This document shows positions 7,077-15,651 of a DNA stretch of 64,000 nucleotides, piece by piece. Below the pieces are notes generated by a model. That model did not search any database. It was not told the DNA's origin and saw nothing but the letters and a program-made list of their open reading frames with translations. Source of the stretch: Microbispora sp. ZYX-F-249 (GTDB lineage: Bacteria > Actinomycetota > Actinomycetes > Streptosporangiales > Streptosporangiaceae); contig NZ_JBDJAW010000001.1 of the NCBI RefSeq assembly GCF_039649665.1, positions 1 through 64,000 on the forward strand, read 5' to 3'. The position numbers and the translations under genes were made by a program. Within the stretch, counting starts at the first letter, position 1, and the number at the start of each line of letters is the position of its first letter.

Positions 7077-9578
7077 TTATGCCTCACGAAGATCCAGGCC
7101 CAGGTCGAGTGCCGGGGCCGAGTGCGTGAGCGCGCCGACGGCCAGGTAGTCGACCCCGGTCTCGGCGACGGCGCGGGCCGAGTCCAGGGTCAGCCCGCCG
7201 CTCGACTCCAGCCGCGCCCGCCCGGCCACCAGCCGTACGGCCTCGGCGAGCTGGTCCACGGTGAAGTTGTCGAGCAGGATCTCGTCGGCGCCCTCGGCGA
7301 GGACCGGCTCGATCTGGTCGATCCGGTCCACCTCGACCTCGATCGGCAGGCCGGGGAAGGCCTGCCGTACGGCGCGGAACGCCTCGGCGACGCCTCCGGC
7401 GGCGACGACGTGGTTGTCCTTGATCAGCGCGGCGTCGTGCAGGCCCATCCGGTGGTTGACCCCGCCGCCGGCCCGGACGGCGTACTTCTCCAGCGTGCGC
7501 AGCCCGGGGATGGTCTTGCGGCTGTCGCGGATCCGGGCGCCGGTGCCCTCGACGGCGTCCACCCAGCGGCGGGTCTGGGTGGCGACGCCGGACAGGTGGG
7601 TGAGGAAGTTGAGCGCGGTCCGCTCCAGCGTGAGCAGGTCCCTGGTGGCGCCGCGCACGGTCATGACCACGTCGCCGGGGCGCACCCGGTCGCCGTCGGC
7701 GGCGTGCCGCTCGACCTCGACCTGCCCGGCGGCCTGGCGGAAGACGGTCTCGGCCACGGCGAGGCCGGCGACCACGCCCTCCTTGCGGGCCACCACGTCG
7801 GCCACGGCCCGCTGATCGGCGGGGATGGTGGCGACCGAGGTCACGTCCTGCCCCCCGGCCAGGTCCTCCTCCAGCGCGGCCCGGACGAGACCGAGCACGG
7901 CGTCCGCGTCGAGGCCGGCCTTGTCCAGCTCGGTCCGCAGTTCCTCGTGAGGCGTGTACGTCAAGGTCAGTCCCTCCGCAGTCAGGGCGATGTCGATGTG
8001 CGCCCGCCAGCGGGCGTCGTCGCGGTCGGGGTGGTCCTCCCGCCAGTGGGAGCCGCGGGTCTCCTCGCGCACGGCCGCCGCGGCGACCAGCGCGGAGGCC
8101 ACGGTGAGGAGGTTGGTCGCCTCCCACGACTCGGTGCAGGGCTCGACCGCGACCGGCGTCCAGCGGGCGTCCGACAGCGCGCGGGCGACCTGCGCGAGGC
8201 TCCGGTCGCTGCGCAGCACCCCGGCGCCCCGGCTCATGTGGCTCTGGACCCTCGGCCGCGTACGCGGGTCGGCCAGGCCCTCGGGCCGGTCGTCCGGCGC
8301 GGGCTCGCGCGGGGCGGGCTTCCTCGCGGCCAGGTCGGCGGCGATCCGCTCGCCGTAGACGAGCCCTTCCAGGAGGGAGTTGGAGGCCAGCCGGTTGGCG
8401 CCGTGCACGCCCGTGCAGGCCACCTCTCCGCAGGCGTACAGGCCGGGCACGCTGGTCCTGCCGTACAGGTCGGTGCGCACACCGCCGCTGGCGTAGTGGG
8501 CCGCGGGGGCGACGGGGATGGGCTCGGTGACGGGGTCGATGCCGTGTTCCCGGCAGACGGAGAAGATCGTGGGGAACCTGGAGCGCCACTTCTCCTCGCC
8601 GAAGTGGGTGGCGTCGAGGTGGACGTGGTCGGCGCCGGTCCGCGCCATCTGGCGCATGATCGCCTTGGCGACCACGTCGCGGGGCGCGAGATCGGCCAGC
8701 TCGTGCACGCCCCGCATGAAGCGCTCGCCGTTCGCGTCGATCAGCACCGCGCCCTCGCCGCGCACGGCCTCGGAGACGAGGGGCTGCTGACCGGTCGAGC
8801 CCTCCCCCAGCCACAGGACCGTGGGGTGGAACTGCACGAACTCGATGTCCCTGACCACCGCGCCGGCCCGCAGGGCCAGCGCCACGCCGTCCCCCGTGGA
8901 CACGACGGGGTTGGTGGTGGCCGCGTAGACCTGGCCCATGCCGCCGCTGGCCAGCACCACGGCCCCGGCCCGTACGGCGCCGACGCCGTCGCGGGCGCCC
9001 TCCCCCATCACGTGGAGCGTGACCCCGCAGGCGTGGCCCTCGGCGTCGAGGAGGAGGTCGAGGGCGAGGGCGTGCTCGATGACCTCGATGCGGGGCTCGG
9101 CCAGCACGGCCTCGACCAGAGCGCGCTGCACCTCGGCGCCGGTCGCGTCGCCGCCCGCGTGCACGATCCGGTTGCGGTGGTGGCCGCCCTCGCGGGTGAG
9201 CTGGAGCTCGCCGTCGATGTCCCGGTCGAACTCGGCGCCGTGGCTCATCAGCCGCTTCAGCGCGTCGGGGCCCTCGGTGACCAGGACGCGTACGGCCTCC
9301 TCGTCGCACAGGCCGACCCCGGCGACGAGCGTGTCCCTCAGGTGCTCGTCGGGGGTGTCCTCGGGGTCGAGGACGGCGGCGATGCCGCCCTGGGCCCAGC
9401 GGGTGGACCCGGCCGACAGCACGTCCTTGGTGACCACGAGCACCCGGGCCCGGGGGTCGAGTTCGACGTGGCGCAGCGCCACGGTGAGGCCGGCGATGCC
9501 GGACCCGATCACGACGGCGTCGGCCTCGACGGTCCAGCCGGGTGCGGGGGCGGTGAGTCTGCGTGCGAGCGCCACCAT
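7077..9578 (-). CDS. nadBC: Fused L-aspartate oxidase / quinolinate phosphoribosyltransferase
   Basis: One uninterrupted 833-residue frame carries two enzymes of de novo NAD synthesis. Residues about 1-550 are NadB: FAD Rossmann VIGSGIAGLTVAL, STRWAQGGIAA, EFVQFHPTVLW, HYASGGVRTD and GEVACTGVHGANRLASNSLLEGLVYG. Residues about 555-833 are NadC: the GGQDVTS substrate motif, NFLTHLSGVAT, RDSRKTIPGLRTLEKYAV, GGGVNHRMGLHDAALIKDNH and LDNFT. Together they convert aspartate to iminoaspartate and quinolinate plus PRPP to nicotinate mononucleotide; NadA is not in the window. No stop or good ribosome-binding site lies at the junction (about 7925-7990). ATG 9578 is preferred over ATG 9599 because AAAGGGG precedes it. 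Confidence 0.92.
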   Translation of the reverse strand: MVALARRLTAPAPGWTVEADAVVIGSGIAGLTVALRHVELDPRARVLVVTKDVLSAGSTRWAQGGIAAVLDPEDTPDEHLRDTLVAGVGLCDEEAVRVLVTEGPDALKRLMSHGAEFDRDIDGELQLTREGGHHRNRIVHAGGDATGAEVQRALVEAVLAEPRIEVIEHALALDLLLDAEGHACGVTLHVMGEGARDGVGAVRAGAVVLASGGMGQVYAATTNPVVSTGDGVALALRAGAVVRDIEFVQFHPTVLWLGEGSTGQQPLVSEAVRGEGAVLIDANGERFMRGVHELADLAPRDVVAKAIMRQMARTGADHVHLDATHFGEEKWRSRFPTIFSVCREHGIDPVTEPIPVAPAAHYASGGVRTDLYGRTSVPGLYACGEVACTGVHGANRLASNSLLEGLVYGERIAADLAARKPAPREPAPDDRPEGLADPRTRPRVQSHMSRGAGVLRSDRSLAQVARALSDARWTPVAVEPCTESWEATNLLTVASALVAAAAVREETRGSHWREDHPDRDDARWRAHIDIALTAEGLTLTYTPHEELRTELDKAGLDADAVLGLVRAALEEDLAGGQDVTSVATIPADQRAVADVVARKEGVVAGLAVAETVFRQAAGQVEVERHAADGDRVRPGDVVMTVRGATRDLLTLERTALNFLTHLSGVATQTRRWVDAVEGTGARIRDSRKTIPGLRTLEKYAVRAGGGVNHRMGLHDAALIKDNHVVAAGGVAEAFRAVRQAFPGLPIEVEVDRIDQIEPVLAEGADEILLDNFTVDQLAEAVRLVAGRARLESSGGLTLDSARAVAETGVDYLAVGALTHSAPALDLGLDLREA

Positions 9579-9592
9579 GAGGGGATCCCCTT

Positions 9593-9607
9593 TCGTCATA
9601 ATGACGA
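9593..9607. promoter_or_regulatory. 15-bp palindrome upstream of nadBC
   Basis: TCGTCAT and ATGACGA flank a single A, giving a perfect inverted repeat 14 nt upstream of the chosen nadBC start. It is a plausible operator for a NAD-synthesis repressor, but no known consensus was recognised. Confidence 0.35.
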
Positions 9608-9644
9608 TAACGCCCCCCGGGCGATGGTGCCGCCCCGCCCCCTC

Positions 9645-10295
9645 CTACACGGGGCACTCGCCGGGATCGGCGCAGAGCTGGGCGGCCAGAGTGTTGTAGG
9701 CCCACTCCTCCCACCTGTCCGGCGACCAGCCGCGGTCCTGGACGAAGAGCAGGTAGAGCTGCGGGCTGAGCAGGCAGAACAGCAGGTCCGCGGCCATCTC
9801 GGCGGACACGCCGGGGCGGGCGCCGGGCTTGGCGACCAGCGCCCGGGCCGCGGCGTGCTGCACGACATAGCGCGGGTCGGGGCCGTCGGGCCATTGCGCG
9901 GCGATCTGCGGGTCGGCGGCCCCCGCGGACTCGATCATCGGTATGAGCGGGGCGACCCGGCCGAGGATTTCGCCCGTGCCGCGGACATGCGCGCGCAGCT
10001 GGCCGGCCGCGGTGGGCGCGGCGCACGCGGCGCGGAACCATTCACGGTCCATGGTCGCCACCGGCTCGGCGTCGCCGGCGATGGATGTGTCGACGACGTC
10101 CTTGAACAGCGTGCGCTTGTTGCCGAAGACGAAGTAGACCGTCTGGACGGCCACGCCCGCCCGGTCGGCGACCTCCTGCAGGCTCGTCGCCCCGTAGCCC
10201 TGCGCGACGAACAGCTCCCGCGCCGCCTCGATGATCTTCTCCCGGGTGCGGCGCGAGCGCTCGGCTCGTTTGTCCGGCCTCTTGACGGTGTCCAC
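9645..10295 (-). CDS. TetR-family repressor
   Basis: A 216-residue protein with GTG start. The N-terminal HTH (residues 17-65) reads TREKIIEAARELFVAQGYGATSL then VADRAGVAVQTVYFVFGNKRTLF, typical of TetR. The C-terminal ligand domain is aromatic-rich near its end. It is divergent from a methyltransferase gene across 62 nt that contains a near-perfect palindrome 14 nt from the tetR start, so it probably represses both itself and the methyltransferase. The pair interrupts the panC and nadBC genes that are usually close in related genomes. Confidence 0.88.
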   Translation of the reverse strand: MDTVKRPDKRAERSRRTREKIIEAARELFVAQGYGATSLQEVADRAGVAVQTVYFVFGNKRTLFKDVVDTSIAGDAEPVATMDREWFRAACAAPTAAGQLRAHVRGTGEILGRVAPLIPMIESAGAADPQIAAQWPDGPDPRYVVQHAAARALVAKPGARPGVSAEMAADLLFCLLSPQLYLLFVQDRGWSPDRWEEWAYNTLAAQLCADPGECPV

Positions 10296-10308
10296 GGCGG
10301 GAGTCTAT

Positions 10309-10329
10309 CTCTAGAGTCAAACACTAGAG
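10309..10329. promoter_or_regulatory. Probable TetR operator
   Basis: TCTAGAGTCAAACACTAGA (10310-10328) is an imperfect palindrome with half-sites TCTAGnGT and ACnCTAGA; one more C/G pair extends it to 10309-10329. It sits between the divergent tetR and methyltransferase genes. Confidence 0.65.
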
Positions 10330-10357
10330 TTCGCCTCTAACAACCGGGAGCGCGGTC

Positions 10358-10987
10358 ATGGACAAGCCGAACACGACTCAGGAAGCGGACCAGGAGGAGG
10401 TGGTGCGCCGGGCGCTGGAGGAGTACTACCTGGCCGGCAAGCCGCCGTGGGACACCGGCGTGACGCCGCCCGAGCTGGTCGCCCTGATCGAAGGGCGCGA
10501 CGCGCTGCCGCCCGGCCGTGCGCTGGAGCTCGGCTGCGGCACCGGGACCAACGCCGTCTATCTCGCCCGGCACGGCTGGGAGGTCGTGGCCGTCGATTTC
10601 ATCGACCTCGCGATCGAGCAGGCCCGGGAGAAGGCCGACGCGGCGGGAGTGGCCGTACGGCTGCTGCACGGTGACGCCACCCGGCTCGACGACCTGGACG
10701 CGCCCGGCCCTTACGACCTGTTCTTCGACCTGAGCTGCTACTGCGGCATCCCGCCGCACCGCCGCGACGCCTACGCCGAAGGGCTCACCCGGCGCGCCGC
10801 CCCCGGCGCACGGCTGCTCATGTTCGGGTACGGTGCCGGAACGCTCGACGACACGTTCTCCGGCGTGACCGCCGACGAGCTGCGGTCCAGGTTCGCCGGC
10901 TGGGAGCTGGCCGACGTCACCCCCGGCACGAACCCGTTCCCCACCTTCTGGTTCACCCTGCGGGCCGGGGGAGCCCGAGTCCCCTAA
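10358..10987 (+). CDS. SAM-dependent methyltransferase (class I)
   Basis: A 209-residue Rossmann methyltransferase. Motif I is [19 protein letters not shown] (about residues 56-74), acidic residue of motif II in VVAVDFID, motif III region [11 protein letters not shown]. It has no membrane segment. The N-terminal [15 protein letters not shown] is like that of thiopurine/tellurite-type methyltransferases. The start ATG follows CGGGAGCG. The divergent TetR and its operator suggest induction by the methyltransferase substrate or a related toxic compound, so a detoxification role is possible; the substrate is unknown. Its stop codon overlaps the panC stop by 4 nt on the opposite strand. Confidence 0.82.
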   Translation: MDKPNTTQEADQEEVVRRALEEYYLAGKPPWDTGVTPPELVALIEGRDALPPGRALELGCGTGTNAVYLARHGWEVVAVDFIDLAIEQAREKADAAGVAVRLLHGDATRLDDLDAPGPYDLFFDLSCYCGIPPHRRDAYAEGLTRRAAPGARLLMFGYGAGTLDDTFSGVTADELRSRFAGWELADVTPGTNPFPTFWFTLRAGGARVP

Positions 10988-11838
10988 AGGGTCAGGACCA
11001 CGTTGTCGATGAGGCGCGTGGTGCCGACCTTGGCGGCGACGGCGAGGACGGCCTCGCCCCGGTGGTCGTCGCCGACCGGCCCGAACGTCGCGGGATCGGC
11101 CAGGATCAGGTAGTCGAGCAGCAGCGGCGGGTCGAAGCGGGCGGCCTCCTCCAGCACGGCCCGCGCGGCGTCGAGGATTCCGGCCGGCCCCGCCGTTCCG
11201 GCCCGCGCCGCACCGGCCCGCAGCGCCCGCGACAGCGCGAGCGCGGTACGGCGGTCGGCCTCGGACAGATACCTGTTGCGGCTCGACAGCGCGAGGCCGT
11301 CGGGCTCCCGCACGGTCGGCGCGCCGACGATCGACACGGGCACGTCGAGGTCGGCCACCATCCGCCGGATCAGCGCGAGCTGCTGGGCGTCCTTCTGCCC
11401 GAAGACCGCGACGTCCGGCCGGACCAGGTTGAACAGCTTGAGCACCACGGTCAGCACGCCGTCGAAGTGGCCGGGCCGGAAGGCGCCCTCGACCACGCCG
11501 CCCATGCCGCCCGCCGAGACCTCCACCTGGCGGTCCGGCAGGTACATGTCGTCGGCCGAGGGAGCGAAGACCACGCCCACGCCCTCCTCCTCGCACGCCC
11601 GGAGGTCGGCGTCGAACGTACGGGGATAGCGGGAGAAGTCCTCGCCGGGGCCGAACTGCAGGGGATTGACGAACACGCTCACCACCACGTGGTCGGCGTG
11701 CTCGCGCGCCAGCCGGATGAGCGACCGGTGGCCCTCGTGGAGCGCCCCCATCGTGGGGACCAGGGCGATCCTCCCGGGGCCGAGCGCGTCCCTCGCCTTG
11801 TCGAGGCCGGCCCGGTCGGCGGCGACGGTCAGGTCCAT
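10984..11838 (-). CDS. panC: Pantothenate synthetase
   Basis: A 284-residue enzyme that joins pantoate and beta-alanine with ATP to make pantothenate. Diagnostic blocks: [15 protein letters not shown] with the HIGH-like [52 protein letters not shown] and [10 protein letters not shown] (the KMSKS-like loop). Length is normal. The start overlaps the end of the upstream DUF2520 gene by 10 nt, indicating translational coupling. With coaX nearby it supplies the CoA pathway. Confidence 0.95.
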   Translation of the reverse strand: MDLTVAADRAGLDKARDALGPGRIALVPTMGALHEGHRSLIRLAREHADHVVVSVFVNPLQFGPGEDFSRYPRTFDADLRACEEEGVGVVFAPSADDMYLPDRQVEVSAGGMGGVVEGAFRPGHFDGVLTVVLKLFNLVRPDVAVFGQKDAQQLALIRRMVADLDVPVSIVGAPTVREPDGLALSSRNRYLSEADRRTALALSRALRAGAARAGTAGPAGILDAARAVLEEAARFDPPLLLDYLILADPATFGPVGDDHRGEAVLAVAAKVGTTRLIDNVVLTL

Positions 11839-12719
11839 ATGTTCCCTCCCAGGGCGTCGAGCAGGCGTTCGGCCGCCTCCGGCTTGAGCAGCCCCGCCGC
11901 GAGCGCGCGGTCGGCGGTGAGTCTAGCGAGGGCGACGTACGCGTCCGCGGCCTCGGGGGCGGCCAGGATGAGCGCGTCGACGTGCTTGCGCACGGTGCCC
12001 GCGTCGCCGCGCACCACGGGCCCGGTGAGCCCGCTGATGCCCAGGCGCAGCACGTTGTCGAGGGCGGCGCTCAGCAGCGGGGCGAGCATCCGGCCCGGAT
12101 GCTCCACGCCGATCTTCGCGAGCAGTTCCTGCGACTCGGCCACGAGCGTCACCATGTGGTTCGCGGCGCCGGCCAGGGCGGCGTGGTAGAGCGGCCGGTC
12201 CCGGTCGGCGATCCACACCGGCTCGCCGCCCATCTCGATCACCAGCGCCTCGGCCACCGGCCGCAGCAGGTCGGGCGAGGTGACGCCGAACGAGCAGCCG
12301 TTGAGCCGGGTCAGGTCGTCGCTCCTGCCGGTGAACGTCATCACGGGATGCAGCGCGAGCGGCAGCGCGCCCGCCTCGGCCGCCGGGTCCAGCACGCCCA
12401 GGCCGTACGCGCCGCTCGCGTGCACGAGGAGCTTGCCGCGCAGGTCGGCGCCGGTGGCGGCGAGGCCGGACACGAGACCGGGCAGCACGTCGTCCGGGAC
12501 GGTGAGCAGCACGAGCTCGGATTGGGCGATCACCTCGTCCGGCCTGCTGAGCTTCAGGCCGAGGCGGTCGGCGGCCCGTCGCGCCGACGCGTCGGACACC
12601 CCGCTGGCCGCCACCACCCGATGACCCGCGAGCATGAGCGCGGCTCCGAGCACGGAACCGACCCGTCCCGCGCCGAGCACTCCCACGGCGAGCCGCGCCG
12701 GGCGGTCACTTGTGTCCAT
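11829..12719 (-). CDS. Rossmann-fold DUF2520 reductase-like protein
   Basis: A 296-residue protein with N-terminal NAD(P)-binding [16 protein letters not shown] (residues 13-28) and a C-terminal helical DUF2520 domain ([27 protein letters not shown]). Its fold resembles ketopantoate reductase and 6-phosphogluconate dehydrogenase-like enzymes. Because it overlaps panC by 10 nt and no panE is seen here, a role in ketopantoate reduction or another pantothenate step is an attractive inference, but the family is not biochemically settled. The ATG at 12719 has no strong ribosome-binding site. Confidence 0.85.
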   Translation of the reverse strand: MDTSDRPARLAVGVLGAGRVGSVLGAALMLAGHRVVAASGVSDASARRAADRLGLKLSRPDEVIAQSELVLLTVPDDVLPGLVSGLAATGADLRGKLLVHASGAYGLGVLDPAAEAGALPLALHPVMTFTGRSDDLTRLNGCSFGVTSPDLLRPVAEALVIEMGGEPVWIADRDRPLYHAALAGAANHMVTLVAESQELLAKIGVEHPGRMLAPLLSAALDNVLRLGISGLTGPVVRGDAGTVRKHVDALILAAPEAADAYVALARLTADRALAAGLLKPEAAERLLDALGGNIWT

Positions 12720-12933
12720 GACGCCTCCCCTCGGTTCAGCGTAGCGGCGGCGCTCCCGCCGACCCGGCTCCAGGTCATGTCCGGCAGATCAAGCCCCGCC
12801 GGGCGGGCACTCCGCGGTCGCCCCAACCCGACGGTCCGATTTTGTCCCGTTTCTTACAGGCCTATGTTGAGCCATAAGTACGAAAGTGACTACTTTTCGT
12901 CACGGCCCCGGCGTGTCGGTACCGTGAAGCGCT

Positions 12934-13914
12934 GTGGAAGTCACCTGGCGGGAAGCCACGCGGCGGGCGCTCTATGGGGAGCGGGGCTTCTACCTGCGGG
13001 AGCGCCCTGGCCGACATTTCCGGACATCGGTGCACGCCTCGCCGGTCTTCGCCGAGGCGGTGCTGCGCCTGCTCCGGCGGGTCGACGCCGCCCTCGGCCG
13101 GCCCCGCCCGCTCGACCTCGTGGACATGGGCAGCGGCGACGGTCTCCTGGCCACCCGGGTGCTCGCCGCCGCGCCGCCGGACCTCGCGGAACGGCTGCGG
13201 GTCACCGCCGTCGACCTGTCCCCCCGGCCCGGCGGTCTCGATCCCCGTGTCGCCTGGGAGCCACAGGTCCCGTACGGCGTCAGCGGCCTGGTGGTCGCCA
13301 ACGAGTGGCTGGACAACGTGCCGCTCGACGTCGCCGAGATGACGCCGGACGGCCCGCGTCTGGTGCTCGTCGATCCGGAGACCGGCGAGGAGCGGCCGGG
13401 GCCGGCTCCCTGTCCCGAGGATCTGGCCTGGCTGGAGCGCTGGTGGCCGCTGCGCTCCCCGGGGGAGCGCGCCGAGATCGGCCGCCCCCGGGACGAGGCG
13501 TGGGCGTCGGTGATCGAGCGGCTGGCGCACGGCACCGCGGTCGCCGTGGACTACGCCCATCCGGCCGGACGGCGGCCCCCGCTCGGCACGCTCACCGGAT
13601 ATCGCGACGGCTCGCCGGTGCCCGCCGTACCGGACGGGTCGTGCGACATCACCGCCCACGTCGCGCTGGACGCCTGCGCGGCGGCGGGCGAGCGCGCGGG
13701 CGCGCGGGCGACCACGCTCACCACGCAGCGGGAGGCGCTGCGCGGGCTGGGGGTCACCGGCGCCCGGCCGCCGCTCGCGCTCGCGTCCACCGACCCGGCG
13801 GGGTACGTACGCGCGCTCGGCCGGGCCTCCCAGGAGGCCGAGCTGATCGACCCGGCCGGCCTCGGCGGCTTCGGCTGGCTCAGCCAGTCACGACATCGAG
13901 AGGAGCGATCATGA
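12934..13914 (+). CDS. MidA/NDUFAF7-type SAM-dependent methyltransferase
   Basis: A 326-residue protein from a GTG start. Features of the MidA (DUF185) family: an N-terminal [10 protein letters not shown]...[19 protein letters not shown] motif [15 protein letters not shown] (residues about 68-81), motif [18 protein letters not shown] and a late AVAVDYAH block. In eukaryotes the homologue NDUFAF7 dimethylates an Arg of the complex I 49-kDa subunit (NDUFS2, the NuoD homologue). An orphan NuoD homologue lies about 3 kb downstream on the same strand. The stop codon overlaps the start of the next gene as ATGA. It is somewhat shorter than typical MidA proteins. Confidence 0.8.
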   Translation: MEVTWREATRRALYGERGFYLRERPGRHFRTSVHASPVFAEAVLRLLRRVDAALGRPRPLDLVDMGSGDGLLATRVLAAAPPDLAERLRVTAVDLSPRPGGLDPRVAWEPQVPYGVSGLVVANEWLDNVPLDVAEMTPDGPRLVLVDPETGEERPGPAPCPEDLAWLERWWPLRSPGERAEIGRPRDEAWASVIERLAHGTAVAVDYAHPAGRRPPLGTLTGYRDGSPVPAVPDGSCDITAHVALDACAAAGERAGARATTLTTQREALRGLGVTGARPPLALASTDPAGYVRALGRASQEAELIDPAGLGGFGWLSQSRHREERS

Positions 13915-14228
13915 TCGCGAGAATCTGGCGCGCGACCGCGACCCCGGAGGGCGCGGACGGCTACGAGCGGCACTTCACCGCGTCGGTCCTGCCCTCCCTG
14001 CGCGACGTGGACGGGCACCGCGGCGCGTACCTGCTGCGGCGGGACAGCGACGGCCGGGTGGAGATCCAGGTCGTGACGCTGTGGGAGTCGATGGACGCGA
14101 TCCGCCGCTTCGCGGGCGACGATCCCGGCGCCGCCGTCGTCGAGCCCGCCGCCCGGGCCGTCCTGCTCGGCTACGACGCGACGGTCACCCACCACACGGT
14201 CAGCGTGTCAGACGGTGACCTTCAGTGA
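13911..14228 (+). CDS. Small antibiotic-biosynthesis-monooxygenase (ABM) fold protein
   Basis: A 105-residue single-domain protein ([57 protein letters not shown]) of the dimeric alpha-beta barrel type. Family members act as cofactor-independent monooxygenases, haem-degrading enzymes or ligand binders; residues here do not decide which. AGGAG precedes the ATG, and the start overlaps the upstream methyltransferase stop (ATGA), so they are co-translated. The 3' end overlaps the convergent P450 gene by 21 nt. Confidence 0.82.
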   Translation: MIARIWRATATPEGADGYERHFTASVLPSLRDVDGHRGAYLLRRDSDGRVEIQVVTLWESMDAIRRFAGDDPGAAVVEPAARAVLLGYDATVTHHTVSVSDGDLQ

Positions 14229-15419
14229 CTCCAGGCCGCGCATGATGTAGCTGGGCTTCCAGGTCGGCTCCTCGGCCAGCTCAAGGCCGGGGGCGAGGCG
14301 CAGCAGCGCGCCGAAGGACTCCGCCATCTCCACCCGCGCGAGCGGCGCGCCGAGGCAGAAATGGATCCCGGCACCGAACGAGATGTGCGGGTTGTCCGCC
14401 CGGCCGATGTCCAGGCGGTCCGGGTCGGCGAACACCTCGGGGTCCCGGTTCGCCGAGCCGAACAGCAGCGCGACCTCCACGCCCCGGGGGATCGTCACCC
14501 CGCCGACCTCGACGTCCTCGAGCACCCACCGCTCGAACATCTGCGCCGGGGTGTCGTAGCGCAGCAGCTCCTCGACCGCCGTCGGCATCAGGCCGGGGTC
14601 GGCGCGCAGCCGCTCCAGCTCGCCGGGGTTGCGGAACAGCGCCCACCACCCGCTGCCGGTGGCGTTGACCGTGGCCTCGTGCCCGGCGTTGAGCAGCAGC
14701 ACGCAGGTGCCGATCAGCTCGTCCTCGGTCAGCCGGTCGCCGTCGTCCACCACCTGCGCGAGCGCGGAGATCATGTCGTCGCCCGGCCGCTCCCTGCGCG
14801 CCCTGGCCAGCCCGCGCAGGTACTCGGCGAACTCCGACGCGGCGCGTACGGCCGTGTGCTGGACCTCCGGGGACGGGTGCAGCTCGTACATCCCGCAGAT
14901 GTCGGCCGACCAGGGGCGCAGGAGGTGACGGTCGGCCTCGGGCACGCCCAGCATCTCGGCGATCACGGTGACCGGCAGCGGCTCGGCGACCTCGGCCAGC
15001 AGGTCGCCGCCGCCGCGCTCGACCAGTCCCTCGGTCAGCTCGGTCGCGATCCTGCGTACGCGCGGGCGCAGCGACTCGACCATCCGGGGCGTGAAGGCCT
15101 TGGACACCAGGCGGCGCAGCCGCGTGTGCACCGGGGGCTCCACGTCGAGCATGCCGGCCCGGATCACCCGCCAGAACGGCTCCTGGAAGTCCGGCTCGGG
15201 CTGCCTGCCGAACTCCTCGTGGGTGGCCACGTGCAGGTAGGACCGGCCCAGCCGGCGGTCGCGCAGCAGCGCGTTCACGTCGGCGTGCCGGGCGATCAGC
15301 CACTGTCCGGTCGGCTCGAAGAAGCTGACCGGCTCGTTGTCCCGCAGGTCGCGGTAGGCGTCGTACGGGTGAGCCACGAACTCGGGATTCCAAGGATCAA
15401 ACTTCACAATGCACACCAT
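14208..15419 (-). CDS. Cytochrome P450
   Basis: A 403-residue soluble bacterial P450. The haem-binding loop FGAGIHFCLGAPLARVEM places the thiolate ligand at Cys355; the I-helix motif is NAGHEATVN and the ExxR is within VEELLRYDTP. PF/W-rich meander FGSANRDPEVFADPDRLDIGR is normal. It is CYP107-like in general pattern and would need ferredoxin partners from elsewhere. No other biosynthetic core gene adjoins it, so the substrate is unknown. A GTG 12 nt after the assigned ATG could also start the protein. Confidence 0.93.
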   Translation of the reverse strand: MVCIVKFDPWNPEFVAHPYDAYRDLRDNEPVSFFEPTGQWLIARHADVNALLRDRRLGRSYLHVATHEEFGRQPEPDFQEPFWRVIRAGMLDVEPPVHTRLRRLVSKAFTPRMVESLRPRVRRIATELTEGLVERGGGDLLAEVAEPLPVTVIAEMLGVPEADRHLLRPWSADICGMYELHPSPEVQHTAVRAASEFAEYLRGLARARRERPGDDMISALAQVVDDGDRLTEDELIGTCVLLLNAGHEATVNATGSGWWALFRNPGELERLRADPGLMPTAVEELLRYDTPAQMFERWVLEDVEVGGVTIPRGVEVALLFGSANRDPEVFADPDRLDIGRADNPHISFGAGIHFCLGAPLARVEMAESFGALLRLAPGLELAEEPTWKPSYIMRGLESLKVTV

Positions 15420-15484
15420 AACGGCAAAACGGCCCTCACCAGCGGGCTTGCCTTCGGGCCCGGACGCCGGGTTATAGTGCGCTC

Positions 15485-15600
15485 AGGTCATGAGTGCCAG
15501 CGTCAAGCCCCGGCTTGCTGGCCGGCAACCCTCGCGCTCGCGGCGGGGTGCCCCGGGTGAGGACCGGGTCCGGCACGAGGTGTGCCGGGCAAGCGCGGGC
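15485..15600 (+). ncRNA. SAM-IV riboswitch
   Basis: The leader contains GGTCATGAGTGCCAGCGTCA (15486-15505), AAGCCCCGGCTTGCTGGCCG, GCAACCCTC, GGCGGGGTGCCCCGGGTGA and GGCAAGCGCGGG in the order of the actinobacterial SAM-IV consensus. P1 can form between GGTC (15486-15489) and GACC (15562-15565), and a pseudoknot arm with the CCGGCAC/GTGCCGG hairpin follows. It lies directly upstream of a class V aminotransferase/cysteine desulfurase-like gene, so that gene should be repressed when SAM is plentiful. Confidence 0.88.
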
Positions 15601-15621
15601 TCCGCCGTACGACGCCATGGC

Positions 15622-15644
15622 CGGGGTCCCAGACCCCGAGGAGG
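15622..15644 (+). promoter_or_regulatory. Hairpin abutting the Shine-Dalgarno of the SAM-IV-controlled gene
   Basis: CGGGGTC (15622-15628) pairs with GACCCCG (15632-15638) around CCA, and the stem's last base is the first G of the GAGGAGG ribosome-binding site (15638-15644), 7 nt before the TTG start. It is a likely translational expression platform. Confidence 0.5.
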
Positions 15645-15651
15645 CTTGGCG

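Noticed and set aside
6855-10340. Very long open frame on the plus strand across coaX, nadBC and tetR
   Set aside because: It is antisense to genes with clear family motifs; long antisense frames are normal in GC-rich DNA and its product is low-complexity Gly/Val/Asp/His.
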